Assembly (NCBI GenBank): GCA_029216955.1
Contig: JANAVB010005597.1
Location: 42,145,311 to 42,209,310, forward strand
Direction: 5' to 3'
DNA length: 64,000 bases
DNA from: Iris pallida
Lineage: Eukaryota; Streptophyta; Magnoliopsida; Asparagales; Iridaceae
Shown: positions 32,327 to 43,994 of the stretch, piece by piece
Layout of the letters: every line of letters begins with the position of its first letter
Numbering within the stretch: the stretch's first letter is position 1
Notes under the pieces: generated by a model
Seen by the model: only the letters and a program-made list of their open reading frames with translations
The model's database searches: none
Told to the model about the DNA's origin: nothing
Translations under genes and position numbers: made by a program

Positions 32327-33955
32327 CATTTTTAGTGGTGGCCCATGCAGGTCGAGTTTATGTAGTGGTATTCGAACTAGAGTATCACTACAGCCTGCAG
32401 TAGGATTAGGATATTTTGGAGGTACTAAATCACATTAGGAAAAACTCTTAATCAGATTCCTTTTTGTCAAAAATTATTGCTTATTGACTTTCCTTGAATA
32501 TAAACTGTCATCCTTTGAATTTTTCGCTTCATTCTCAGAAATTGCTTCTTGTTTGATCAGTTTTTATGATGGTTATGAAGACACGATCTCATCGCTTCAG
32601 TTCGGGGGATACTATCGAGAGGCTGGCCACCTCTCGTCCTGTTCATCAGGGCCTCGAGATCGCAGCTTCTGTTGTGCCGACTCAGGTTGGCGTTTCTGCT
32701 ACATTAGAGGTGCACCTCCGTCTGTACAGAGACTTTTTCCTTCATTTTCGGTTTCTCTCAGCAGCAGCGATTCATGCAGCATCAGCAGCAGAGATTTGTA
32801 CAGTATCAGCATCATGCTGGAGGAAACCAGCAGGCGAGCTATCGTCAGGACAGTCGAGGATGCACAGACCGTTGGAGATCTTGCTGCAAGTTCCGTTCTT
32901 CTCAATTCCATTTCCGCAATTATCTTTTATAATTACCTTGAAATCCGATTCCATCTGTTCCTTGTTGATTGATTAATTTTGTCATGTTACTCTTTTGTTG
33001 TGTTTGTTTTTCTTCTGAGAAAATCATATGGGCTAGGTCGCCTAAATCATGGGATCTAGAATCCTCGATAGTCGTGTTAGTTGGCATAGTGAGGACATAT
33101 AGTCAGATTTTGGATGTATTCTCGGGTATGGGAATTTAAGGTTTTCACCGTCGCATGCGGCAGTGCAAAAATTTTAAATACCATGAACCTAGAGGTACGT
33201 ACCTTAGTCAAGGACTCTGTGATTATCGTAGCCTTGCTCACTAGCATGATGAAGACTCTGGACAACATGATTTTGGACAGACGCATATGATTAACATATT
33301 CTATCTTGAGAAGGTTTAAACATTATACCCTTTTGATTGTTATAAATGACTTAGGAGTAGGGATATTTAGTTTTGTAAAGCTTATTCATAGGTAGTTCCT
33401 TCATAGTATAATGGTATGATGACTTGTAGAGTGTCTGTACCATAGAGGTGATAGTTAGCATTGGTGTTAGAATAGTAACCCATTGCAGATAATTCTCCTG
33501 TTATCTATAATACCAACCAGTTACACATAGGATGTTAGTATGCCTTACAGCCTTGATGATTATTACTACTTTCCCTTACCTTTTCTAGTGAGGCACCCAT
33601 GACCAGAGCCTGCCTTTGAGTATAGTTGTAGTTTTACCTAAGACCGAGAGGTCTATTTGCATAGATAGATTGCAGATGATATTGGCATATGGGATATAGG
33701 TTAGTTGGTATCTATAGGCCATTGTTGTATAGGGTTATAAACATGTTGTTTAGCCTATACTTGGTTCAGTTTTTCATTTTAGTTAAGTTCTCTTCGTGTT
33801 GAGTTCCTTTGTGTTGATCACCTTTATAGGCAGTGTGCAGACCCTTCACTAGATACCATGTCCCCTTGATTCAGACCATTCATCCTTAGCCTAGTTCTAA
33901 GCATTGTTTCAGACCCTTATAAGTTTAGTCTGCCTTAACCCTTGGTTGATCAGTC

Positions 33956-33988
<33 letters not shown>

Positions 33989-34028
33989 TGATATACTTAG
34001 GATATATGTGATGGGTTGTTGTTCTTGA

Positions 34029-34065
<37 letters not shown>

Positions 34066-34350
34066 GTATTTGGTATTCATGTGCTTAACTTGTAGGTACT
34101 TAGTTATAGGTGACTTGATAGGATTGGGAAGTTAAGAGCTAGTCTATTATAGAGTTTCTCTTTTGCTAAATTCTAGTTGCCAACACCTAGATAGCTAGCA
34201 TAGGTAAAACCCTAAGAAGTTGACCAGTTGATGACCAAGTACTTGGATATTGAGAAATTGACTAGTGATTGACCCTTGACTATGTTTGACCTAGAAGGGG
34301 GTGCGATCATCTTAATTTCGAGGACAAATTTTTTATAAGGTGGGTATGAT
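32327..34350 (+). pseudogene. Degenerate internal region with gag remnant
   Basis: After the LTR comes the same conserved leader as in the young Tekay (TTTTTAGTGGTGGCCCATGC, nine bases between LTR end and TGGTGGCC). A gag-like piece spans about 32566-32930: an N-terminal frame with RSHRFSSGDTIERLATS and then a Gln/His-rich stretch, in shifting frames. Nothing resembling protease, RT or integrase is visible to 34300. Two (TA)n tracts lie at 33957-33986 and 34030-34062. Confidence 0.55.
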
Positions 34351-37122
34351 TGTAACACCCAGTTTCCCAAATGAGGGTAATTTTAAAATTTTGTAATTAT
34401 AATTATTATTTATTGATAATTATTTTATATTATAATTTTTGGTGATTTTTAATCATTTTTAAACTATTTAAAATTATGACTTGTGATTTTGACATTTTAC
34501 TATTGTTTGGTTTTAATTTCGAGGAATTTGTCACCCCCAGTTTTCAGGAACATGAGTATTTTTGTCATTTTGTATTTTTGAAATATTTTTAAAATTTATT
34601 TTATTATTTATGATATTGTTTTGGGGTTATTTGAGTCGGGTTCGAATTTCAGCTCAATCCGACTTGAAATAGGGACCCGGGGGTAGTGTTAACTTTAGTG
34701 GACCCACACATTAGTTAGCCATGGCCCACATGATAGAAATATTTTAGTTAGAGGTTAGACTAATTATTATGGATAAGGTTAGTGTGATTAGAGACTTTAG
34801 AATGACTAATTTAGCCCCAACCAATTAGCCCTTTTCTAATACTAATAGAATAGGTTAGTGGGGACATTTTGGACCTTACCATAATAGGACAAATAGCCCC
34901 ATATGGCCAGCCACTTTGGGAGAGGATAGGCTCAAGTTCATTTCATTATTCTCATCCACACTCTCTCTTTTGTTCTTTCCCAAATTTCTAGAGAGCAATC
35001 CCTAGCAATTTCTCCACCAAATCCTTCCATTTCGCCACCAAATCTTCTTCTTTCCTTCTCCATTCTAGCCAAGGAGGAAGCTACCCAAGTTTGGGAGGAT
35101 TCGGAGCTCGTTCGTGTCCTTTTGGAATCTCTACGTGTCTGTGTCGCTCCGGGAAGGCTTTTCTTCGATTCGATCTACCGGGAGGTATAAATCCCTTCTC
35201 TTTTTTATTTCCTCATGCATATAGGTCTATTTTGAACCCATAGGAATGACTCCCATGGTTGTACCTCCATTTGTGTCCATTTCGTGTCCATTTGGAGGTC
35301 ATAGGAGTGTCTTTTGTGTTGTGGTTGTGTCCATGTGGAAAAACCTCAAATTTGGACACACTATGTGTTGTTGTTATGTATGAATGAATTATTACATGTT
35401 TAATCTCATATTTTTGTATTGGAGATGTGTTCTATAGTGTCTCATATATATATATATATATTAGTGTAGAGAGTGACTTCTTGATATATTATGTTATATA
35501 CTTGTGTTTCTTTTGTCTCAAACTACCTAAATTCGTCATAATTTTTATCCACATTTTTAGTAGCTAGAGCAACTTAGAAATGTCATAACTTTTAGTTTAA
35601 AATTCCGATTTATCTTTTATTTTTTTTAAAAGAACCGTATCGAAGTTAGCTTTCCAAATATATATTTTAATAAGCCAAATTCTTTGTGTAACTTTCTGTA
35701 GAATTGTTTGAGTGTCAGCTGTACGAAAGACGAACGCGTTTCGGTATTTTTGCGATTCCGGGAGCTTCCGGACACAAAAATGCGATCCGTTTAAAGTTTT
35801 GAAAAGCTAACATGATGAGCTACAACATACTGTAATCCTAGAATTTAGTGAAGGCCTAATTGGTACAGTATTGGTTTTAAGTAGAAGAGTGACTATACGA
35901 TATATGCATTTTGTGTAACCTATGAGCCTATGTAGTATGGATATTAAATGAATGTAGAATATGTAATGCATGATATGTTAGATGAATGAAATAATATATA
36001 TATGATATATATTCTTTTTACATTAATGTATATATGGTTGAATGCAAGCATGTAGGAATGCAATTAATATAATGCATATAAGAAATGCATAAATGCATGA
36101 ATGAAAGAATGATATACAATGTATTCATATGTATAAAATATGTAGGTAATGCATAGATGCATGAATGAAATAAATATTTGCAATATGTTAATATAAATAC
36201 AAGTATCTAATATACATGATATGTATGTATGCATGTATACAATGTAAGTATGTATGTATGTATGCATTTCTATAAACTGAGTTAACCTATAACCTTTTAT
36301 ACACATTCATTCGTACACCCTTTGACATCATGTATCCCATGTCACATACACCTATCTATCACTAAATTTTAGAACATTAACACATCCTTTTACACATGCC
36401 AAACACACACATACTCACTTACTCTTTTACCTCTCTTTCTATATATATATATATATGTATGTGCCTATATATATAGATTTCCTATACATATCTATGTATA
36501 TGAATATGTGAATGTGAATAATATATATACATTATATGACTAAGTTTGTGTGCCTTGTTAGCTTATGGTTTAGTTTTGTGCTTGGTTTAGTAAGTGACTT
36601 AGGCTATGAGTTAGTAGCTATATTGGATACTTGATTTGTATATACTTAGTTTGTTTAGACCTAGAATTGACTAACTAGACTAGTTGACCATTGTTGACCC
36701 AACCCTAGCTAGTTTGACCACAGTTGACTAGAGTTGACCTAATTTGACTTTAGAGTTGACCAAAGTTGACTTTGACCTAGATTGACTTAGAATTATGTAG
36801 ATTGTATTATAATTTCAATTACCATATAAATTGAACTCTTTATAACCTGTGTTGCTATAACTAGGACTCTGTGACTCCAGTTGGCCATCTTTTCATATCA
36901 GCTATTCAGGGTATCAGGCGAGTACATTCTCTGACCGTTTCATACTTGTCTGAATTTATATTCTTGCTCTAGATTACTGTACTTGATGCTGACACGATTG
37001 TTATCACGGATTGGTACTATATGGATCTTCTTTTGAGATGTTATTCCCTTGTATTCACTAAATACATATTGTGATGTGCGTTTCACTTACATATTATATT
37101 TATTGAATACCCATATCCTTGT
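34351..37122 (+). repeat. 3' LTR of the Tekay-like element, truncated by the Tat element
   Basis: It follows the 5' LTR from TGTAACACCCAG to ACCCATATCCTTGT, where the Tat LTR begins. In the 5' LTR the same point reads CCATATCCTTGTATACTC, so the break is an insertion. CTTGT (37118-37122) is the expected left target duplication; the right copy would lie beyond the window. Confidence 0.8.
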
Positions 37123-38028
37123 TGTTTGCAAAAACAAAAGTATAAAACTTTATTGATACAAACTTTGTAAAAGATTACAATTTGAATTCTGGGAATGGTA
37201 CAAGTTTAGGAATCCAATCTAGATGATGATTGCTTTATCCTTTGGACGATGTGAACTTTGAAGACGAAGCCTCTGAAGTTGAAGACAACTCTGGAATTGA
37301 AGGCAGAAAGCCTCGGAAGTCGAAGGCAAAAGCCTCGGAAGAATGCAGCAGCACTTGGGCAAGAACTCCTGAACTCTCTGATTTCTGATGTTTGATTCGT
37401 GATCCCCTTGAATGAAGACTTGAAACTCTATTTATAGAGTTCTGAGAAATAACTAACTTTTTGTTACTTTGGACTGCACATGATGGTTTGCGCAGCAATT
37501 GGTTTACGCAGCACTGGACTGTGCAGGCAGTTGCTGGATCATGGGTTAACTGTATGGGACACAGGGCATCATTTGATTGAAATACGCATGATCGTGCATA
37601 GGCAGTTGCCACAAAATGAGCAATTGATGGCATGAATGCCACGTGTACTTTATCAGTTGTGTTGATAGAAAGCGCACACTGAACTGCGCAGACTTTAAAT
37701 TGCGCCAACTTCGTTTGCGCAGACTTTGGTTTGCGCAGGATTAGACTGCGCAGGAAATGGATCGCACTGCCAGCTGTCAGCCGTCCTCGAGCGTTGTGTG
37801 GCGCGATAAATGAACAACCTCCTTGATATCCGTGCTGTCAGTTGTCAGAGATATGATTTGGTTGTCAGGTAATGATGACTCTTGCCACGTCAGCTTTATG
37901 TGTGCGCAGTCTGGCATGCGCAATCTGAGAGCTGCGCAATCCATTGTCTGCGCAGTTTACTTTAATGATGTATATCTTTGATTCTTTGACTTTATTGATT
38001 GATGCAACTTGATTTTTTAGGACCTACA
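37123..38028 (-). repeat. 3' LTR of the Tat element (906 bp)
   Basis: On the plus strand it runs from TGTTTGCAAAAACAAAAG to GGACCTACA. The first 145 bp match 52846-52997, and 37267-37459 match 63807-64000 with a few changes. A minus-strand TATA box (CTATAAATAG near 37428-37440) marks the U3/R boundary. Nine exact TGCGCA words lie in U3. Confidence 0.85.
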
Positions 38029-38133
38029 AGACCCCCTTCAAAGTTTTCGAATTTTGAATTTATTCAAAGTTTCGAAATACTTTGAATTATAAAATTCAAA
38101 TCAAGTTGCGCATGACGGTGAGCTGTCTGCGCA
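37489..38133. repeat. TGCGCA motif cluster between two opposite TATA boxes
   Basis: Eleven exact TGCGCA palindromes (first bases at 37489, 37685, 37716, 37732, 37747, 37903, 37917, 37933, 37949, 38107 and 38128) in 645 bp, where chance would give about 0.2, plus one-base variants. They lie between the LTR TATA box facing left (~37430) and a TATA box facing right (38190). Confidence 0.7.
38029..38042 (-). other. Polypurine tract of the Tat element
   Basis: On the minus strand this reads TTTGAAGGGGGTCT directly before the LTR start TGTAGGTCC. It is the expected plus-strand primer of reverse transcription and fixes the inner LTR boundary. Confidence 0.8.
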
Positions 38134-38189
38134 ATTGATGAGCCTCATTTTTAGGCGTAATCAGAGGTAGCCGTTCCATATTTCGAAGA

Positions 38190-38199
38190 CTATAAATAG
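38190..38199 (+). promoter_or_regulatory. TATA box of the antisense PMD gene
   Basis: CTATAAATAG lies 97 bp before the ATG at 38296, outside the LTR and facing the opposite way from gag-pol. A start site near 38220 is expected. Confidence 0.65.
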
Positions 38200-38295
38200 T
38201 CTCTTCAAACTTAGAAATTTTTTTTACTTGCATTCGTGCTTTTGAGAGAGAAAGACTTCGAGCTCTTCGTTTTCAGCCTTCCTCTCCGACGACCA

Positions 38296-41200
38296 ATGGC
38301 TCCTCGACGCTCCTCCACCACCGCCGACAAGGGCAAGGCCCCGGCCGAGCCATCAGACAGAGTTGCACGACGAGCATCTCGTCATGAATCCGCGCACCCC
38401 GCTCTGAGAGGTTGTTCGACCGATCGAAAACCCTTTTTAGGGTGATTCGACTTCTTTTGATCTTCAAAACTCATCTCTTTTTAGAGATGAGTTCATATTG
38501 CGCCACCCTTTTTAGGGTTTTGGTTGCATCAACTGTCAGTCTTCATTTTTATGAAGGCTGCATTCCTGTACAATCTGTTGAATTGTGCTGACAGGAAGTC
38601 AGCGCAATCGATTGATTTGCGCAGGAAGCAGCGCAAACTGTTGCTTTGCACATCCTGATGAGATACGCAATCTGATGTTTGCATGACCTGAGCCAGCGCA
38701 ATCTAATGTTTGCGCAAGCTATATCAGCGTAATCTGATAATTGCGTACTCTAATGTTTTGTGTAACCTGAAAACAGAGTCTTTGACTTGTACTGATCTTT
38801 ATCTATTTTTGATGCAATTGAGATAAGAGAAGATCCAGATTATGAACATTTTGTGGGAACCCTCTCAGAGTCTGAGTATAAAGAGGATCTCTCCCACGTT
38901 CATTATCCCCAATATGATCTACCGGCCTCCCGTCAGGCAATCCTGGTATCTCAAAATAATGAGACTCTCCTGTGTTTAATGAATGGACAGCCTTTGGAAA
39001 CAGCAGATGCTGTTATTCATAAGAAACCTCTATTCTTATTCGGTGAAGCCTTTAAGAAAAGCTCACAACCAAGGCCGAGGATGGAGGAAAGAATAGTCCA
39101 TCAGGAAAATAGGTCTTTCTTCATACCAGATATTGCCCGCTGCCTCCCTTTATCCCGGTATGCTCATGCGAGCTATCCGAGGAAAATGGAGTGGAATATC
39201 ACTCTCTTCCAAGACGTCCGTGCAGGAAAAATTTTCGTAAAGAAGGGGCCAAATAAGAAAGATATGTTCTACAGCTCTTCTGATCGATACAGCATCTTGT
39301 TGAGGGGCTTGAGACCAGGTTGCATTCCTCCAGAGAACTCCTCTATGTTGATGCCTGTCAGAACGCCGATATTTGCAAATGAATTTACGAAGGCTGAAGG
39401 GAAATACCCTGAACAAGATATCAGATTAACTGGATTGGTGAATCCAGATTATAGAAGATGGAACTGTATTGCCAACTGGATTCTGTCAACATTTGAACAC
39501 AAACTTCAACAGATCAATCTGTACCCAAGCAGTACACGCCACTGTTTATGGTTTTGCACCCAATCCACACATGTTCTTGGCCTTGGCTGAAAGGTACAAC
39601 TATAGAACGGGAACTTTTATGACCCCTGGTGGAGAAATTGGCTTTGCACTCCACGAGATGAAATATATCTCGTACTTGTCGATGGCATATGCTCCATATG
39701 AAGAGTTTGTACCAACTAATGATGAGCTGGACAAACTTGGAAGAGAGAATGCAGCGATGGTGGCAGTGTTTGAGGAACTGCTATGCCATTACAAGATCTG
39801 CTCTCTGTTTTATAAGAGTGCTACCGCCAAAACTTGTTATTCTTCGAAGTGGTTACCATATCTGTTCCTTAACCACATAGAAGAGAAGAAGACCAAGGAG
39901 AATGACAAATGCTATCCTAACTTTTTCAAACCTTTGAGCAATGCAGAAGTTATAAAGCTGATGGAACAGAGTGGTAACTTTGATAAACAAGTGAAAGATG
40001 ATCATGAGTATCCTCCTTTGAAGACAGGGGACACTCTGGAGAGTTACTTGAGAATGGGCTATAGACCCATGTCAGAAGAAGCCCAACTGGCAGGGTTTCT
40101 GACATACTGGCTTCGGCGGTTTGTGGTTCCCGGATCCAGTGCTGTGGATCGCTTTCACCGCGACGTTCTTTTTGCTGCTGTCAAGTTAGTCTTCGGCTAT
40201 AAGGTGGACCTATTATCAGCAATAACTTGCAAACTAAATGCCAGTCTTCGTTTGTATGTCGACCTGATGCTGAAGGCAAAAGGAGAGAAAGAGTTCCCTC
40301 GCTTAGAACTGCCATACACATATCTATTTGGATGGTTGCTTCTCCACTATCCTACCTTAATGGACCCCGACATGGGACCGGTTGATGGCAGTTTTCTCCG
40401 AAGGTATTCTCATGGAAAATGGAAATACTCTTCTTTGAGCGAGTGTAGATATGTTTTAAATCTGAATAGAGGATGGAACTTTTGTTGTGCTCCTCTCCCT
40501 GCTGGATATGATCAGATGCCAACAAATATGGTGGATTCAAAGATGCAGCCTCTAACCCGTGCAGCCTTTGAATGGTTGAAGACGATTCGACCGTCTCATC
40601 TGGTTTATCGGTTCGAAGAGGAATGCTATTTAGAACCATATCTTTCCAGCCGATTTGCTCGGCAGTTTGGATATGATCAGTTCTATGTAGGGAATGCAAT
40701 TACCTGCCTCCAAGGCAAGGGTTATTTGATAGACGGGGCCAGAGCTTGGGCTTATTATAATGCCCGTGATACGAAGGCTACATTCTCAATGCCAGCAAAT
40801 AGCACTCATGGTCCTAGGATGCTATTTACTTATACAGTATTTTATACATCTGCGAACACTTTTGCTGAGAACTTTAATCTCGCAGATAGTTTCGCTTCTT
40901 CATCGAGATTGAAGAAAGGAAGAATGGCTATGTCGATTCCTATAAATGAGGAGGTGTACGAGCCGGCCGATGCTCCCTTGGAAGTTTCGAGGGATATGAT
41001 GTTCCCTCAAGAAGTAAATGCAGCAATGCGTATTTCTTTGAAAGTAGGTAAATCTCCCGCAAAGAGGAAGAGAAGAGAGGAGCCTCCTGCTCCAGCAGCA
41101 AAGAAGAAGTTGATTTTAGAACATTCTTCTGAAAGAATCACTACGCGATCTCAGTCTCGGCAACTGGCCGGGTCAACTCAACCAGAAGAGGCTACAACAC

Positions 41201-43036
41201 CAACCTCCATTCAGAAACAAATTGAAACTGTCAATATAGAGAGCCCTGATAGGCCATTGAAAAGAAAGAAGCTGGCTCAGAGAAAGAATCGAGCTTTGTC
41301 CGCAATGGTGAGGGATGCTGCCGCTGGATTAACTTTGCCATCTCCTACTCCTGTTTCAGAGCCTAGGAATAGAACTCCTAGTCCTGAACATAGAGAGGAT
41401 GTTGAGCAAAGGACAAATCCTGTTCTTGAAATTGAGGCCGAAGAGCCTAGAGGAAATACTGCGGAAGAAGTGCGAGAAGAGCAGCTACAGATTATTACCC
41501 TTCCACCTACTCCAAGAACCCTTCGCGAAGAAGAAGATCGCGAAGTAATCGCAGCTTTAGAAGATTGTATTTACAGTCCTCTAGAAGACTATGGTGACCA
41601 AGCTGCAACTACCAGCGAGAAGGCACCAGAAGAAGAAGACGATGATCAGGAGAGCTCTTCATCTGAGAATGTTGATGAATACATACAAGATCTTGAAGAG
41701 GATGATGAAGTGCACCCATCTCCTACTGCTTTCGATGATGCTTCAGATCCTAAAAAGGATATTGAAGTGGAGGCGTCTTCAGAAAAAAAATGCTGATACT
41801 TTAGATCCTAAAAAGGATGCTGAGATAGAAATATCTCCAGAAGAAACAGCAGACGACAAAGCTCCAGAAGAAACCCCCGTCACCGATCCTCAAGGTATAA
41901 AATGAAATTTGCAATCTTCTTTAGAATAGATCGATAGCTAATATATTTGTATTTCCTGTAGATCATGGGACTCTTCCAACCCCTCCGACTGACTTGGCTA
42001 TAGTGCCCGTAACAACGGTGGTCGTTAGTAGTAGTCATCATCTATCTTGTGGTTCAGAGGCGGGCAGTAGCCAAGCTATTGCGGCTGAAGTGACTTCTGC
42101 TCAGCGGGAATCTATTCCTGTAGGGGATAACCCTATTGCTGGATTGAACCAAGGTAGGACTGTCTTTATTTAATCTTTCTGATTATTTGGCAAACGACTG
42201 ACAATTTAACTTTTGCAGAGGAACAAACAGGAGGGGCGAATAGCTCCACTCTGGCTCCCTTGTTTAAAGAGCCTGCCATCCAAACGTAAAGGATCGAGCA
42301 TCCTGCTGCCTCATCTTCAACAGGACTAGCTGCGACTCCTGGGACTCTGGCAATTAATCAACAAGTTGTTCAATCATTCACCAGATGTTTCTTTGAGTCG
42401 CTGAGACCCCTCGTTAACAAAATGATAGACAAAGAGGGAGCTGATTTCTTTATGGTTAGAAAACCAACTTCTCTTTTGGTGAGAGCTGTAAGGGAGCAAG
42501 GTGATGAAGCTCAATCTACTCTCCTTGAACATATACTGGATGAATTAGAAGTCTCCATAAAGAAATATAAGGAGTTCAAACAGAAGAAAATAGAATCTCT
42601 AATACAGGCTGAGTTCGAGCGAATGGCCCAAGCTGCTGATATGAAAATGATGAATCTTCAAAATCTTTTGGAGGCTTATTTCGCAAAGTCCGCTGAATAC
42701 AATTCCAAGCTTGAATCAATAACTTTGATGGCTGAAAGAAAGGGGCAGAGAACTGCTGAACTGCGAGCAGAAATTGTTCGTCTCCAACAAGAATTGGAAG
42801 AAGAAACTACTAATCATCAACTTGTAATTGATCAATTCAACGCCTTGATTCAAGAGAAGGCTGAGTACGATGCTACTCATGGTGCAGAGATCACCCGCCG
42901 GACTGTAGAGATGCCCGTCTTTAATGAAGAGACTGGAATGGAAGAGGCTAGAAGGAGGGTGACATCCACTCATGAAGAAGAGCTGCAGACTCTGAAGCAG
43001 CAGATTGATAACTTGATCGTTCCTCCTTCTCAATAG
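38296..43036 (+). pseudogene. Antisense accessory gene with plant mobile domain, four exons, decayed
   Basis: Exon 1 38296-38410 (ATG in context ACCAATGGCT; basic N-terminus); exon 2 about 38830-41894; exon 3 41962-42153; exon 4 42219-43036. All introns are GT-AG, and introns 2 and 3 join in phase. Exon 2 holds a plant mobile domain (aminotransferase-like PMD)-like core: FMTPGGEIGFALHEMKYIS, APYEEFVPTNDEL, then AGFLTYWLRRFVVPG. The domain is followed by NLS-like basic stretches (KRKRREE, PLKRKKLAQRK) and acidic repeats. Exon 4 encodes a long Glu/Lys/Gln-rich, probably coiled-coil tail. Breaks are few: one extra base near 39524-39526, an A8 tract at 41783-41790 that is one base out, and a stop at 42287. 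It faces gag-pol. PMD proteins act in plant silencing and genome stability and occur in transposons; the role here is unknown. Exon 1 joining is least certain. Confidence 0.6.
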
Positions 43037-43092
43037 AACTTTTTATATCTTTTATCGTAGATGTGTTTCTTGTAATGCCTCGTATTTTGATA

Positions 43093-43098
43093 AATAAA
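43093..43098 (+). terminator. Polyadenylation signal of the antisense PMD gene
   Basis: AATAAA lies 57 bp after the stop codon, preceded by a T-rich stretch with TTGTAA (43070-43075), the normal layout of a plant 3' end. Confidence 0.6.
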
Positions 43099-43339
43099 AA
43101 ACATTTTGCTGTGGTTCCATTATTTGGTGCATATCTTGTTTAGATATAAATAATAGAGATAGAAAATATATTCAGAGGTGCAAGACATGATATATTTCTT
43201 GTAGAAAATAATTATATTCATTATATCTGCTCAGAGGTAATATGGTCTTGGCAGAATATAGTGAATACTAATATTTCAATTGACAACTTAATCGAAAACG
43301 ATAAGTTGCTGACATGGATGTGAGATGAACGAAAAAAAA

Positions 43340-43590
43340 CTGTCAAATGATAAAACGAACGGATAAACCGTCAAGTGATAATGAATGAACGGGCGAACCG
43401 TCGGATGAATGTGAATGGATGAACCATCAGATGAATGTAATGAACGGACAAACCGTCAAATGAATTAAATGAACGGATGAACCATCAAGTGAAATAAATG
43501 AACGGATGAACCGTCGGATGAATGTAATGAACGGACGAACCGTCAAGTGAATTAAATGAACGGATGAATCGTCGGATGAATGTGTCGCTT
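43340..43590. repeat. 29-bp tandem array with ACGG/CCGT palindromes
   Basis: Units of the type TGAACGGATGAACCGTCGGA recur with CCGTC-type cores at 43368, 43398, 43424, 43453, 43482, 43511, 43540 and 43570: eight units, spacing 26-30 bp and mostly 29. Most units contain ACGG and CCGT about 5 bases apart, an inverted pair. The array lies just upstream of the TATA box at 43613. Confidence 0.85.
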
Positions 43591-43612
43591 CGTTGTTTGA
43601 GAAATCTCTATC

Positions 43613-43620
43613 TATAAATA
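43613..43620 (+). promoter_or_regulatory. TATA box of the small antisense gene
   Basis: TATAAATA, 58 bp before the ATG at 43671 and about 20 bp after the tandem array. Confidence 0.65.
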
Positions 43621-43670
43621 AGATAGAAATCTGACAGGAATGAGCACTTTCACTTTTCAACATAAAAAAA

Positions 43671-43994
43671 ATGTCGTTTGAAGATGCACTCAAGAAGACT
43701 GAGCTTGCCCCGAAGGTTGAAGAAGACGTTAAAGAACGTCCTGTCGATCCGATTCAGCCGAAGGAAGCAGAAGCAGGCGAAGGTTCGTCTGTATCCAAGC
43801 CACCAAGAGACATCCTGGACTTTCTGCTTGAACTAGGAAGGACGTAAGAAGAAGAAGCCATGAGGATGGCTGCCTGCAAGTTCCTCGTGGGCTCAAGCAA
43901 AAGGGTTTTCGCCTCTTTTGCTGACCGTGTTTTTGAAAAGGACGGTAGTGGTCCGCGTCCAAATGTAGAGAAAGATGATAGTGATCTTCCTTAA
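43671..43994 (+). pseudogene. Small antisense ORF of unknown family, one stop
   Basis: ATG at 43671 after an A-rich leader. The frame runs 58 codons to a TAA at 43845, then continues in the same frame to a stop at 43992: 107 codons with one internal stop. The visible part begins MSFEDALKKTELAPKVEED; later comes the helix-like DILDFLLELG and, after the stop, AMRMAACKFLVGSSKRVF. It is acidic at the start and basic in the second half, with no signal peptide or membrane helix. GTAAG at the internal stop could also be read as a splice donor, so the break may not be real. AATAAA at 44020-44025 ends the unit. I recognise no family. It runs tail to tail with integrase, whose stop is about 80 bp away. 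Confidence 0.45.

Larger units (their letters stand above)
28564..37122 (+). mobile_element. Non-autonomous Tekay-like Ty3/gypsy element, plus strand
   Basis: The 5' LTR is 28564-32326, the internal region 32327-34350 and the 3' LTR 34351-37122, the last cut by the Tat insertion. LTRs run from TGTAACACCC (mutated to TATAACACCC in the 5' copy) to GGGTCGTGACA. The sequence before the 3' LTR (TTTCGAGGACAAATTTTTTA then AAGGTGGG) is the usual Tekay/Del polypurine context. The internal region is only 2.0 kb and has lost nearly all coding capacity, so movement would have needed enzymes from a relative such as the 52998-63806 element. Confidence 0.75.

Noticed and set aside
32484..32976. 136- to 162-codon plus-strand frames in the Tekay-like internal region
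   Set aside because: Only the first part resembles Gag; the rest is Ser/Arg-rich frame-shifted sequence. I treat it as a gag relic, not a gene.
37235..37708. 157-codon minus-strand frame in the Tat LTR
   Set aside because: Cys/Val/Gln-rich translation of the TGCGCA/TGCACA repeats, spanning the LTR TATA box; no domain.
43340..43590. CRISPR-like array
   Set aside because: Spacing near 29 bp invites the thought, but the units are contiguous with no unique spacers, and this is plant nuclear DNA.
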